Positions 1 through 8,748 of a stretch of 64,000 nt of DNA are shown one piece after another; within the stretch, counting starts at the first letter, position 1, and the number at the start of each line of letters is the position of its first letter. The notes under the pieces were generated by a model. The model did not search any database. It had not been told where the DNA came from and saw only the letters and a program-made list of their open reading frames with translations. This DNA is from Nocardioides luteus. Lineage in GTDB: Bacteria > Actinomycetota > Actinomycetes > Propionibacteriales > Nocardioidaceae. The stretch is taken from contig NZ_JADOVJ010000001.1 of assembly GCF_015752315.1 (NCBI RefSeq), positions 248,001 through 312,000 of the forward strand, written 5' to 3'. The translations under genes were made by a program, and so were the position numbers.

Positions 1-385
1 CCGGGGTGTCCGGAACCTCGGGAACGTCCGGGGTGTCCGGGACCTCAGGAGCATCCGGAACGTCCGGGGTCTCGGGGGTGTCCGGGACTTCGGGTACGTC
101 CGGGGTGCCCGGGGCGTCGGGAACGTCCGGGGTCTCGGGGGTATCCGGGACCTCGGGTACGTCCGGGGTGCCCGGGGCGTCGGGAACGTCCGGGACCTCG
201 GGGCTGTCCGGAACATCCGGAACGTCCGGAGGCGGACAGTCAGTGGCCGGGCTGGCCGGGGCAGGAGATTCCGGCACCGGGCAGTCAGGAACTGGAGGAG
301 GAACGGGGCTCGCCACAGCTGGTGCGGCGGCCGTGGCCAGTGCGAATCCAGCGGCGACAGCGGCGATTCGAGTCCGAGAATTCAC
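1..385 (-). CDS. Secreted proline-rich PDVPE-repeat protein (3' part outside window)
   Basis: The frame opens at GTG 385 and stays open to the window edge (128 codons). A perfect Shine-Dalgarno AAAGGAG (397-391) lies 5 nt before the GTG. The first 27 residues form a signal peptide: MNSRTRIAAVA, a hydrophobic Ala-rich stretch, then an AxA-type site near AVAS. A short segment with two Cys follows (VPDCPVPE, ATDCPPP). After that come at least 70 residues of Pro-Asp-Val-Pro-Glu-Val-Pro-Asp-Thr-Pro style repeats, Pro at every third position, with higher-order units of about 18 residues (PDVPDAPGTP, PDVPEVPDTPET). Such repeats give stiff extended stalks on actinobacterial surface proteins; the C-terminal domain is not visible. 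The plus-strand frame over the same bases reads Gly-Thr-Ser-Gly and lacks a start signal, so it is a shadow. Confidence 0.8.
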   Translation of the reverse strand, partial: MNSRTRIAAVAAGFALATAAAPAVASPVPPPVPDCPVPESPAPASPATDCPPPDVPDVPDSPEVPDVPDAPGTPDVPEVPDTPETPDVPDAPGTPDVPEVPDTPETPDVPDAPEVPDTPDVPEVPDTP

Positions 386-423
386 GAAATCTCCTTTGTT
401 TGCTGTGATGTCGTGACGGATGC

Positions 424-465
424 ATCCTGAAGCGAATTGAAGCATAAAGTCAAGAACTTTCTTGA
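424..465 (-). promoter_or_regulatory. Promoter and palindrome upstream of the PDVPE-repeat gene
   Basis: Read on the minus strand, TTGACT (452-447) and CAGGAT (429-424) are separated by 17 nt and would start transcription near 417, about 30 nt before the start codon. The -35 box overlaps a near-perfect palindrome TCAAGAACTTTCTTGA (450-465; arms TCAAGAA/TTCTTGA), which could be an operator. The region is much richer in A+T than its surroundings. Function is inferred only. Confidence 0.5.
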
Positions 466-937
466 ACTTATTGATTCCTATTCCTTCGGCCGATTTCGTG
501 GCGTAAACTCATCCGACCGCTTTCGACAAGGGTGAAAGTCAGGTTCCCCTTACAAGCGGGGCCTTCCAGGATCGTCCCAGGTGAAACCGCCGGTTCGTCT
601 GAGGCTCATCGTCCGGCGGCCGTGCCGTTACAGGGCCTGGCGGCCCGGGAGATAACTCCTCGCGATATCGGTTCTCGACACCGATTGGGCGGCCCCATTA
701 CCGGACACCCCATGGGGTAATCGGATGATTCGTAGAAGCAGCACCTGGTGTTTAGTCGGGATGAAATGCGTTTACCAACGCGGGGATTCCGGGCCCGTTG
801 GATCGTCGTCGTGGTAACCGACTTCGAGGCCGGATAGGCCGTTAATACACGTCGTCGATCGGTGAGGCTGTCGAGCTCACGTCCGGACGGCCGGTGCGAA
901 CCCGGCGGTTCGTTACCGCCGTGCAACCTGGATCGGT
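466..937. other. Intergenic region without a convincing gene
   Basis: About 470 bases between divergent genes. GC is lower than in flanking genes and no frame has both a start signal and normal codon use; a 62-codon plus frame at 532-720 lacks a ribosome-binding site and resembles nothing known. It contains an ATTACC/GGTAAT inverted repeat around a CCCCATGGGG palindrome (about 695-722). I considered a riboswitch for the 520-620 stretch but could not match a known consensus. Confidence 0.5.
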
Positions 938-943
938 CAGGCT
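938..943 (+). promoter_or_regulatory. Probable -10 box of a leaderless transcript
   Basis: CAGGCT ends 6 nt before ATG 950, and no Shine-Dalgarno precedes that ATG. The spacing places the transcription start at or next to the start codon, as at several other genes in this window. No clear -35 box was found. Confidence 0.4.
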
Positions 944-949
944 TGCCCC

Positions 950-3900
950 ATGTCGATCAAGGTTGCGCTCGAGCATCGGACCACCTACGAGTTCGCGCAG
1001 CCGGTCCGGGTCAGCCCGCACGTCGTACGCCTGCGCCCGGCGCCGCACACCCGGACCCCGATCGATGCCTACTCCCTCTCGGTGACGCCCTCGGCGCACT
1101 TCATCAACTGGCAGCAGGACCCGTTCGGCAACTGGCTGGCGCGGCTGGTCTTCCCGGAGAAGACCGACAAGCTCGAGATCACGGTCGGGCTGGTCGCCGA
1201 CATGGTGGTGATCAACCCGTTCGACTTCTTCGTGGAGGAGTACGCCGAGAGCTTCCCGTTCGACTACGAACCGGAGCTGAAGGCGGACCTGGCTCCTTAC
1301 CTCCGCGACGTGGAGTCGGCGGTGGAGGCCGATGCCTGGCGACGGCGTCTCCCGGCTCTGCCCGAGGACGGCGTCCGCACGGTCGACTTCCTGGCCGGCC
1401 TCAACCGGGCGGTCAACGCCGACATCGCCTACTCGGTGCGGATGGAGCCGGGCGTACAGACTCCCGACGAGACCCTCCGGATCGGCATCGGGTCGTGCCG
1501 CGACTCGGCGTGGTTGCTGGTGTCTCTGCTGCGTCAGTACGGTCTCGCGGCCCGCTTCGTCTCCGGCTATCTGGTGCAGCTGGCCGCCGACCAGGAGTCG
1601 CTCGACGGCCCGTCCGGCCCGACCGAGGACTTCACCGACCTGCACGCGTGGTGCGAGGTGTTCGTCCCGGGCGCCGGCTGGATCGGCCTCGACCCGACCT
1701 CGGCCCTGTTCGCGGGGGAGGGACACATCCCCCTCTCGGCGACCCCGCACCCGTCCTCCGCGGCCCCGATCGAGGGCGCCACCGACCCGGTCGAGGTCAC
1801 CTTCTCCTTCGCCAACGAGGTCACCCGGATCCACGAGGACCCCCGGGTGACGCTGCCCTACACCGACCAGGAGTGGGCCCGCATCGACGCCCTCGGCGAG
1901 GCGGTCGACCGCCGGCTTCAGGCCGAAGGCGTCGAGCTGACGATGGGCGGCGAGCCGACCTTCGTCTCTCTCGACGACCAGACCTCCGCGCAGTGGAACA
2001 CCGACGCCGACGGGCCCCACAAGCGAGAGCTCGCGGCCGACCTGGCCGAACGCCTGCGTCAGGTCTACGGCCATGGCGGCATCGTCCACCGCGGTCAGGG
2101 CAAGTGGTACCCCGGCGAACCCCTCCCGCGCTGGAACATCGACCTGCAGTGGCGTACGGACGGCGAGCCGCTGTGGTCCGACCCCACCCTCTTCGCCGAC
2201 CCCTGGGCCCCCGCCGAGTCGGTAGAAGCGGAGGCCGAGTCGGTCGAAATGGGCGACGAAAGTCGAGTTTCGTCGCCCACAAGTGCAGATTCGGCCGCCA
2301 CAACTGCGGATTCGGCGAGTGCTGTGGCCGACGCCATCGCCAGGATCCTCGGGCTCCCGGAGGAGCAGGTGTTCGCGGCGTACGAGGATCCGCTGGCGAA
2401 GATCGCCCAGGAGGTACGTCAGCCCGACGGGCCGAAGCCGGACGACGCGGCCAACCGGGGCGACCTCAACGTCACGGAGCTCGACAAGGAGGTCACCGAG
2501 CCGGTCGGGTGGGTGATCCCGATCAACACCAACGACGGGGAGTGGACGAGCCCGCAGTGGCGGTTCCGGCGGGGGCGGCTGGTGCTGGCGCCGGGCACCT
2601 CGGCGGTCGGGCTGCGACTGCCGCTGGACTCGATCTCCTGGCACGACCCCGAGTTCCAGGGTGAGCCGTCCTACCTGGCCGCTGAGGAGCCGCTGGACCC
2701 GGAGATCCCGCAGGTGACCGTCACCGACCCCGACGAGGCGCCGACCACCGCGCTGGCGATCGAGGAGCGTGACGGGCTGGTCCACGTCTTCCTGCCGCCG
2801 ACCGACCGCCTCGACGACTACGCGGCCCTGCTCCGGGTGATCGAGCGGGCCGTCACCGAGCAGGGCACGCAGGTCGTGCTCGAGGGCTACGGCCCGCCGC
2901 CCGACGCGCGCCTGGCCCGGCTGACGGTGACTCCGGACCCTGGGGTGATCGAGGTCAACGTCCAGCCGACCGGGACCTGGGCCGAGCAGCGCGAGCTGAT
3001 CACGACGCTCTACGAGCAGGCGCGGCAGGCCCGGCTCTCCACCGAGAAGTTCGATCTCGACGGACTCCACACCGGCACCGGCGGCGGCAACCATCTCACC
3101 CTGGGCGGACGGAGCCCCGAGCGCAGCCCCCTGCTTCGCCGACCCGACCTGCTGGCCAGCCTGATCCGCTACTGGCAGCGCCATCCCTCCCTCTCCTACC
3201 TCTTCTCCGGCAGGTTCATCGGGCCCACGAGCCAGGCGCCGAGGTTCGACGAGGGCCGGCCGGAGGCGGTCTACGAGATGGAGATCGCGCTCCAGGAGGT
3301 CGCCCGGATCACCCGCGAGCAGCCCGAACCCCGCCCGTGGATGATCGACCGCGCGCTGCGCCACCTGCTCACCGACCTGACCGGCAACACCCACCGCGCC
3401 GAGTTCTGCATCGACAAGCTCTACTCCCCGGACTCGTCGAGGGGCCGCCTCGGCCTCCTCGAGCTCCGCGGCTTCGAGATGCCGCCCCACCCGCAGATGG
3501 CCCTCCTCCAGTCGCTCCTGGTCAGGAGCCTGGTCGCGTGGTTCTGGGAGGAGCCGTACGAGGCGCCCCTCATCCGCCACGGAAGTGCCCTCCACGAGGA
3601 CTTCCTGCTCCCGCAGGGCTGCCTACGCGACATCGAGGAGGTCGTCGCGGACCTGCGCCGCCACGGGATCCCGTTCGAGTCGCAGTGGCTGGGGGCGTAC
3701 GCGGAGTTCCGTTTTCCACGGATCGGGTTCGCGCGCGTGGGAGAGATCGAGCTGGAGCTGCGCCAGGCGATCGAGCCGTGGAACGTGCTCGGTGAGGAGG
3801 CGACCGGGTCGGGGACGGCCCGCTACGTCGACTCGTCGGTCGAGCGGGTCCAGATCTCGGCGAGAGGGATCGACCTCGACCGGCACCTGGTGACGTGTCA

Positions 3901-4276
3901 GGGTGTTCCGGTGCCGCTCACCCCCACCTCCGTCCCGGACACCCACTATGCGGGTGTCCGGTTCAAGGCCTGGAGCCCGTGGTCCAGCCTGCACCCGAGC
4001 ATCGACGTCCAGGCCCCGCTCCACTTCGACGTCGTCGACATCGCCTCCGAGACCAGCATCGGCGGCGCGACCTACCACGTCGTGCACCCGGGCGGCCGCA
4101 ACTACGACCACCCGCCTGTGAACGCCAACGAGGCCGAGGCGCGGCGCGCGAGCAGGTTCGAGGCGCGCGGTCACACCTCCGGCCGCCTGGACGTCGCGGA
4201 GATGCGCGAGCGCGCGGCCCGCGCGACGACGCCGGACAACCCGCACACCCTGGATCTGCGACGGGCGGTGCGGTGA
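950..4276 (+). CDS. Transglutaminase-like protein with C-terminal DUF2126
   Basis: 1108 residues. The N-terminal part has the bacterial transglutaminase-like N-terminal beta domain (about 1-90) and a papain-like core with the full triad: Cys183 in GSCRDSAWLL, His232 in DLHAWCEV, Asp248 in GLDPTS. From about residue 330 to the end is DUF2126 (E-L-T-M-G-G-E-P-T-F near its start, many conserved Trp/Arg/His). Proteins of this build sit beside ATP-grasp/alpha-E proteins and are predicted to process or crosslink peptide tags; no substrate is proven. A low-complexity insert (about residues 423-455, Ser/Ala/Asp-rich) interrupts DUF2126 and is encoded by a palindromic 21-nt repeat element. The next gene overlaps by 4 bp, so they are cotranslated. 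Confidence 0.85.
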   Translation: MSIKVALEHRTTYEFAQPVRVSPHVVRLRPAPHTRTPIDAYSLSVTPSAHFINWQQDPFGNWLARLVFPEKTDKLEITVGLVADMVVINPFDFFVEEYAESFPFDYEPELKADLAPYLRDVESAVEADAWRRRLPALPEDGVRTVDFLAGLNRAVNADIAYSVRMEPGVQTPDETLRIGIGSCRDSAWLLVSLLRQYGLAARFVSGYLVQLAADQESLDGPSGPTEDFTDLHAWCEVFVPGAGWIGLDPTSALFAGEGHIPLSATPHPSSAAPIEGATDPVEVTFSFANEVTRIHEDPRVTLPYTDQEWARIDALGEAVDRRLQAEGVELTMGGEPTFVSLDDQTSAQWNTDADGPHKRELAADLAERLRQVYGHGGIVHRGQGKWYPGEPLPRWNIDLQWRTDGEPLWSDPTLFADPWAPAESVEAEAESVEMGDESRVSSPTSADSAATTADSASAVADAIARILGLPEEQVFAAYEDPLAKIAQEVRQPDGPKPDDAANRGDLNVTELDKEVTEPVGWVIPINTNDGEWTSPQWRFRRGRLVLAPGTSAVGLRLPLDSISWHDPEFQGEPSYLAAEEPLDPEIPQVTVTDPDEAPTTALAIEERDGLVHVFLPPTDRLDDYAALLRVIERAVTEQGTQVVLEGYGPPPDARLARLTVTPDPGVIEVNVQPTGTWAEQRELITTLYEQARQARLSTEKFDLDGLHTGTGGGNHLTLGGRSPERSPLLRRPDLLASLIRYWQRHPSLSYLFSGRFIGPTSQAPRFDEGRPEAVYEMEIALQEVARITREQPEPRPWMIDRALRHLLTDLTGNTHRAEFCIDKLYSPDSSRGRLGLLELRGFEMPPHPQMALLQSLLVRSLVAWFWEEPYEAPLIRHGSALHEDFLLPQGCLRDIEEVVADLRRHGIPFESQWLGAYAEFRFPRIGFARVGEIELELRQAIEPWNVLGEEATGSGTARYVDSSVERVQISARGIDLDRHLVTCQGVPVPLTPTSVPDTHYAGVRFKAWSPWSSLHPSIDVQAPLHFDVVDIASETSIGGATYHVVHPGGRNYDHPPVNANEAEARRASRFEARGHTSGRLDVAEMRERAARATTPDNPHTLDLRRAVR
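2216..2313. repeat. Intragenic palindromic 21-nt repeat element (diverged type)
   Basis: Two direct 21-nt units (2216-2236, 2237-2257), a 14-bp palindromic centre (2258-2271) and two inverted 21-nt units (2272-2292, 2293-2313). The centre gives a perfect hairpin, GGGCGACGAAA/TTTCGTCGCCC with a 6-nt loop (2251-2278). Outer units match their inverted partners at 13-14 of 21 positions. It lies in frame inside the transglutaminase-DUF2126 gene and encodes a Ser/Ala/Glu linker absent from the conserved domain. Confidence 0.7.
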
Positions 4277-6741
4277 CCGTCCTCCGCGGGTACGCCGACG
4301 CCCTCGGCCTCCTCGACGCGACCGATCAGCCCTACGACGAGGTCGTCGGGCCCGACGGCACCCTGCGCCCCGCGTGGAAGCCGATGGCGGAGACGGCTGT
4401 GTCCATCACGCCGGCCACGCTGAGCCGGATCGGCCACGACGTCGAGCGCTTCCTCGCCGACGACGGGGTGACCTACCTGCGCCCCGGCGCGAAGCCCGAG
4501 CCCTGGCGGCTCGACCCGGTGCCGCTCGTCATCGACCCCGCGCAGTGGCGCGTCCTGGAGGTCGGCCTCGCCCAGCGCGCCGAGCTGCTCAACGCGATCC
4601 TGGTCGACCTCTACGGCCCGCAGCGCCTCCTCGCGGACGGGATCGTCCCGGCGGCGGTGGTCTTCGGTCACCAGGGATTCCACCGCGTCGCCGCCCGCGC
4701 CAGCAACCACGACCCGCGCCCGCTCGTCCTGGCCGCCACCGACCTCGGCCGCACCCCCGACGGCGAGTGGCGGGTGCTCGCCGACCGCACCCAGGCCCCC
4801 TCCGGGATCGGCTACGCGATGGAGAACCGGCGGGTGATCAGCCGGGTGCTCCCCGAGCTCCACCGCGACGCCGGGCTGCACCGCATGGAGCCCTACTTCG
4901 CCGCCCTCCGCTCGGCCCTCCTCGAGTCCGCGCCCGGCGACCAGGCCGACCCCCGGGTCGTCGTCCTCTCCCCGGGAACCCACTCGGAGACCGCCTACGA
5001 CCAGGCATTCCTCGCCTCGACGCTCGGCTTCCCGCTGGTCCAGGGTGCCGACCTGACCGTACGCAACGGCGAGGTCCTCATGCGTGGCCACGGCGACCGG
5101 CTGGAGCGGGTCGACGTGATCCTGCGCCGGGTCGACGCGACCTGGTCGGACCCGCTCGAGCTCCGCGGCGACAGCCAGCTCGGCGTCGCCGGCCTGATCG
5201 AGGCCGTACGCCGCGGCAACGTGCGCGTCGTCAACGGGTTCGGCGCCGGCGTGCTCGAGAACCCCGGGCTCGTTCCCTACCTTCCCGCTGCCAGCGAGGC
5301 GCTGCTCGGGGAGCCGCTGCGGCTCGGCTCGATCGGCACCTGGTGGTGCGGCGACCAGGCCCAGCGTGCGGAGGTCGAGCGGCGGCTGGACGCCGAGACC
5401 CTGGTCGTGCGGACGCTCGAGGGCGCCATCGTCACCGGGACCCCCGAGGAGCTGCGCGCAAAGATCGCCGCCGACCCCTACCGCTACGTCGGCCAGGAGC
5501 AGATCACCCTCTCCCAGGCCCCGACCTGGGCCGAGGGACACGGCGCGGTCGGCCGGCCGCTGACGCTGCGTACGTTCTCCTTGAGATACGGCTCGGCCTA
5601 CCGCCCGCTGGTCGGCGGCCTGGCCTCGGTCCGGGCCGACGAGACCGGGCTGCCGCCGTGCAGCAAGGACGTCTGGGTGCTCAAGGAGTCGCCGCAGGAC
5701 GCCGACCAGGGCCTGGCCGACGTGCTCCCGATGACCCACACCCGCTCGGTCACGGTGCTCGTCCCGCGAGCGCTCGAGGACATGTTCTGGTCGGGTCGCT
5801 ACGCCGAGCGCGCCGAGGACCTCATCCGGCTCATCCTGGCCACGCACGTGCTGGCCGAGGACTTCAGGACCAGGCCGCGTACGTCCGGCGGCATCAGCCT
5901 CGAGGTCATGCTGAGCGCGCTCGACCGGCTGGCCGGGCACGGCCGGGCCGATGCCGACATCGACGCCGAGTTCCGCTCGATGCTGCTCGACGCCGACCGG
6001 CCGGGGTCGGCGGCGCAGTCGCTGGCCGGGATGCGGCAGGCCTTCAGCGGCGTACGCGACCAGCTCAGCCCCGACATGTGGCGGATCTTCTCCTCCACCG
6101 ACCGTGCGGCCGAGGAGCTCCGGGTCAACCCGCACTCCCTGCAGATCGCCGAGTCGGGCGCCGAGATGCTGCACGGCATCCTGGCGATGCAGGGGATCGT
6201 GGCGAGCATGATCCGCGACGAGGGCTACCACTCGATCCGGCTCGGCCGATTCCTCGAGCGCGCGATGCAGATCTGCCAGCTCCTGCGCGCCACCACGACC
6301 GTACGCCGCGGCCTCGAGGTCGACCGCGCGGTGCTCAACGCGGTGCTCGCCTCGGCCGAGTCCGCCGTCACCCACCGCCGCCGCTACCGCGGTTACGTAC
6401 GCACCGGGGGAGTCCTCGACCTGCTGATCATGGACCGCGACAACCCCCGCTCGCTGGCCTTCTGCCTCGACGAGCTGCGGATCCACCTCACCAAGCTCCC
6501 CGGCTCGACCGGCTCGTCCCGCCCCGAGCGGCTCCTCGACGACATCACCGACATGCTCGACCGCACCGAGGTCGCCGGCCTCGTCGCCATCGGCGGCGTC
6601 GGCCGCCCCAACCTGGAGTCCTTCCTCGACCAGGTCCACGCCCAGCTCGTCCGCCTCGCCGACGCCATCACCGACGTCCACTTCGCCACCGGCCCCGCCC
6701 CGCAGCCCCTCAACGCCCTCCCGGCGCAATCGCTCACTTGA
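4273..6741 (+). CDS. Circularly permuted ATP-grasp type 2 / alpha-E protein
   Basis: 822 residues from GTG 4273, which overlaps the upstream stop as GTGA; the longer open frame has no other plausible start. Residues about 1-480 are the circularly permuted ATP-grasp type 2 domain (formerly DUF404/DUF407), with landmarks GHQGFHRVA, RTQAPSGIGYAMENR, LSPGTHSETAYDQ and VVNGFGAGVLENPGL. Residues about 500-810 are the all-helical alpha-E domain (DUF403), starting at EDMFWSGRYAERAEDL. ATP-grasp enzymes of this class are predicted to form amide bonds between a peptide and an amino group, and the linked transglutaminase-fold peptidases would release or trim the product. Both features are family predictions; the sequence shows intact domains and translational coupling. 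Confidence 0.85.
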   Translation: MTVLRGYADALGLLDATDQPYDEVVGPDGTLRPAWKPMAETAVSITPATLSRIGHDVERFLADDGVTYLRPGAKPEPWRLDPVPLVIDPAQWRVLEVGLAQRAELLNAILVDLYGPQRLLADGIVPAAVVFGHQGFHRVAARASNHDPRPLVLAATDLGRTPDGEWRVLADRTQAPSGIGYAMENRRVISRVLPELHRDAGLHRMEPYFAALRSALLESAPGDQADPRVVVLSPGTHSETAYDQAFLASTLGFPLVQGADLTVRNGEVLMRGHGDRLERVDVILRRVDATWSDPLELRGDSQLGVAGLIEAVRRGNVRVVNGFGAGVLENPGLVPYLPAASEALLGEPLRLGSIGTWWCGDQAQRAEVERRLDAETLVVRTLEGAIVTGTPEELRAKIAADPYRYVGQEQITLSQAPTWAEGHGAVGRPLTLRTFSLRYGSAYRPLVGGLASVRADETGLPPCSKDVWVLKESPQDADQGLADVLPMTHTRSVTVLVPRALEDMFWSGRYAERAEDLIRLILATHVLAEDFRTRPRTSGGISLEVMLSALDRLAGHGRADADIDAEFRSMLLDADRPGSAAQSLAGMRQAFSGVRDQLSPDMWRIFSSTDRAAEELRVNPHSLQIAESGAEMLHGILAMQGIVASMIRDEGYHSIRLGRFLERAMQICQLLRATTTVRRGLEVDRAVLNAVLASAESAVTHRRRYRGYVRTGGVLDLLIMDRDNPRSLAFCLDELRIHLTKLPGSTGSSRPERLLDDITDMLDRTEVAGLVAIGGVGRPNLESFLDQVHAQLVRLADAITDVHFATGPAPQPLNALPAQSLT

Positions 6742-6744
6742 GCA

Positions 6745-6750
6745 TAGGTT
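6745..6750 (+). promoter_or_regulatory. -10 box of a leaderless promoter before the unknown gene
   Basis: TAGGTT ends 6 nt before ATG 6757 and lies right after the alpha-E stop codon. The ATG has no Shine-Dalgarno. This suggests that the unknown gene has its own start of transcription although it sits within the cluster. Confidence 0.45.
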
Positions 6751-6756
6751 GGTGGC

Positions 6757-7332
6757 ATGGACAGTACGTCTGATCGCGAGCACGAGAAGATCTCGCCCGA
6801 TCCGCCGCGCGGTCGACGTGTCGTCTGGGTGGGGAAACGACCTCCTGTCGAAGGTGGTCCGCTGGCGCTGCCTGGGGTTGTCATGGATGACCTGCCAGAC
6901 GGCTGGACGTTCGTCTCGTGGCTCGACAAGGACGGTTGGTACAGCCCTGATGCGGTCTACGAGCTGAAAAGTCTTCGGGTGGTCTCAGATGCGGAGTTCG
7001 ACGACCTCGTCCGGGCTGTCCGCGAAAGTCCTGGCTGGCAGGGGATCACCCACGGAATCGTGGACGATCCGGAACCGTCGCCGTACGTCGTCGGTGCCCC
7101 GGTCATTTGGCTGGGGCCGGTGCTCGGGGACAAGGACTGGGACCCGTCCAACAATTCCTGGAGGCTGGCGGTGTTTGGCAGCGCATCTGGGCCGCCGACT
7201 CGTGGACATCGGGGTCGAATCGTCGAGGTCTCGGAGAGCGGGGCGCTTCGTGTGCGGTGGATCGACGAGGATGGCGAGTTCGAAGGACGAGGCTTCGTCG
7301 ACCCCGGCGACGTGGCGGTTGGATCGGGATAG
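6757..7332 (+). CDS. Hypothetical protein inserted between alpha-E and transglutaminase genes
   Basis: 191 residues, no recognised family. It is soluble and acidic, without signal peptide or membrane segment. The middle is Trp-rich (DGWTFVSWLDKDGWY, VIWLGPVLGDKDWDPSNNSW) and the C-terminal part, RGRIVEVSESGALRVRWIDEDGEFEG, looks like a small SH3-like beta-barrel segment. Codon use is clearly less GC-biased than in the neighbours (AGT, CCT, GAT, CTT, AAA occur), which suggests a more recent arrival. Alpha-E and transglutaminase genes are normally adjacent, so this looks like an insertion. It ends 10 bp before the next start codon. That it is a gene rests on its length, own promoter and remaining codon bias. 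Confidence 0.65.
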   Translation: MDSTSDREHEKISPDPPRGRRVVWVGKRPPVEGGPLALPGVVMDDLPDGWTFVSWLDKDGWYSPDAVYELKSLRVVSDAEFDDLVRAVRESPGWQGITHGIVDDPEPSPYVVGAPVIWLGPVLGDKDWDPSNNSWRLAVFGSASGPPTRGHRGRIVEVSESGALRVRWIDEDGEFEGRGFVDPGDVAVGSG

Positions 7333-7342
7333 CATCCCGCGG

Positions 7343-8242
7343 GTGAGATACCGGGTCAGCCACACGACGACCTACTCCTACGACGAGGACGTGACGAACT
7401 CGTTCGGGATCGCCAACGTGACCCCGCGAGAACTGCCTCACCAGCATGTCGAGAAGGCCGAGGTGCGGATCGCGCCCGCGCCCGCGGACCAGTCGACCGA
7501 CATCGACTTCTACGGCAACACGGTGACGTACTTCCAGGTCCTCGAGCCGCATCAGCTGCTCGAGATCACGGCGGCCTCCGAGGTCGAGGTCACCGCCCCG
7601 GTCTATGACGAGACGAGCTTCGACCAGCCGTGGGAGCGGGCGCGGCCGCTGGTCGACCCGAACCTCCCCGGCGCCTGGCGGGCGGCAGACCTGGCGGTGG
7701 CGTCGCCGCTCGTGGAGCACACCCGGGAGGCGTACGACTTCGGGGCCGTCTCCCTGACGGAGGGGCGCGGGATCGTGGAGGCGGCAGAGGATCTGATGCA
7801 CCGGATCCACGCCGGCTTCGACTACGACGACACCGCCACGACGGTCACCTCGACGATCCCGGAGATCTTCGAGGCCCAGGGTGGCGTCTGTCAGGATTTC
7901 GCCCACCTGATGTTGGCCTGTTTTCGAGCGCACGGGCTCGCGGCCCGCTATGTTTCCGGCTACCTCGCCACCACCCCTCCGCCGGGGAAGCCGCGGCTCG
8001 TCGGAGCCGACGCCTCCCATGCCTGGGTGGAGGTGTGGGTCCCGCACCTCAGCGGCGCGGGGACGGGCCAGTGGCTCGCCCTCGACCCGACGAACGACAC
8101 CAGGGCCGACGATCGCTACGTGAGCGTCGCCTGGGGTCGCGACTATGCCGATGTGCCTCCTGTGAAGGGGGTCATCTACACCGAAGCCACCACATCGACC
8201 CTGACCGTCTCGGTCGATGTGGCCCCCGACCAGCAGGAGTGA
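7343..8242 (+). CDS. Transglutaminase-like cysteine protease, alpha-E-linked
   Basis: 299 residues from GTG 7343 (VRYRVSHTTTYSYDED), the point where homology to the family begins; the upstream extension of the frame overlaps the preceding gene. It has the transglutaminase-like N-terminal domain (about 1-90) and a core with Cys183 (GGVCQDFAHLM), His226 (ASHAWVEV) and Asp248 (LALDPTND), so it should be active. Members are found next to ATP-grasp/alpha-E genes and are thought to act as peptidases on the peptide product. The following gene starts 8 bp after the stop. Confidence 0.85.
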   Translation: MRYRVSHTTTYSYDEDVTNSFGIANVTPRELPHQHVEKAEVRIAPAPADQSTDIDFYGNTVTYFQVLEPHQLLEITAASEVEVTAPVYDETSFDQPWERARPLVDPNLPGAWRAADLAVASPLVEHTREAYDFGAVSLTEGRGIVEAAEDLMHRIHAGFDYDDTATTVTSTIPEIFEAQGGVCQDFAHLMLACFRAHGLAARYVSGYLATTPPPGKPRLVGADASHAWVEVWVPHLSGAGTGQWLALDPTNDTRADDRYVSVAWGRDYADVPPVKGVIYTEATTSTLTVSVDVAPDQQE

Positions 8243-8249
8243 AGTTACG

Positions 8250-8741
8250 GTGTTGCTCGTGGGACAGCCTCCGCGGCGGGCGAGCATCGTGACCCGCGGC
8301 AGCCGCTGGCGTCGAGGAGTACGTATCTCCGGAGTGCTGGTGGTGGTCGCGGCTGTCACCGCGCTCACGCTCTGGCTGCTGGCACGCGGCTCGACCCCGG
8401 CCGAGGTCACCCGCGAGTTCATGGAGACCACCTCGGTGACCACCCTCTACGAGCTCGCCTCCGATGACGGGGACGAGCTCCTCGACGGAGGTGGTGCGCG
8501 GGCGATGATCGACGCCGCGGAGGGGAAGCGCACCTACGCCGACCCCAACCCGCGCACGGTGACCCGGTCGATGGTCTTCGGCGAACCCGAGATAGAGGGT
8601 GGTGGCGCCCAAGTCACCGTCAGGGTCTCCTACACCGCCGAGGACGGTCCCGTTCCAGACGAGTCGATGGTCGTCGTCCTCGTCCGGGAGGACGGCGAGT
8701 GGCGCGTCGGGAGCTGGGGGACGGCCTCGGACGGCCGATGA
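8250..8741 (+). CDS. Membrane-anchored protein with small extracellular domain
   Basis: 163 residues from GTG 8250, preceded by AGGAG at 8235-8239. An Arg-rich cytoplasmic head (about 25 residues) is followed by one membrane helix (about residues 30-48, VLVVVAAVTALTLWLL) and an outside domain beginning STPAEVTREFMETTSV. The predicted fold, with its helices then antiparallel strands ending in VLVREDGEWRVGSW, resembles the NTF2-like/DUF4878 lipoprotein group, but similarity is weak. It sits between the transglutaminase and metallopeptidase genes with gaps under 10 bp, so it is probably cotranscribed. Confidence 0.6.
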   Translation: MLLVGQPPRRASIVTRGSRWRRGVRISGVLVVVAAVTALTLWLLARGSTPAEVTREFMETTSVTTLYELASDDGDELLDGGGARAMIDAAEGKRTYADPNPRTVTRSMVFGEPEIEGGGAQVTVRVSYTAEDGPVPDESMVVVLVREDGEWRVGSWGTASDGR

Positions 8742-8748
8742 TGAAGAC

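Noticed and set aside
6..416. Plus-strand Gly-Thr-Ser-Gly repeat frame that looks collagen- or silk-like
   Set aside because: No ribosome site or promoter and no signal peptide. The opposite strand has all three and a sensible proline-repeat protein.
480..720. Possible riboswitch or small gene in the intergenic region
   Set aside because: GGTGAAA-type and GC-stem fragments are present, but no known aptamer consensus could be aligned and the 62-codon frame has no start signal.
842..3595. Minus-strand 917-codon frame over the DUF2126 gene
   Set aside because: Shadow of a well-recognised plus-strand protein with intact catalytic triad.
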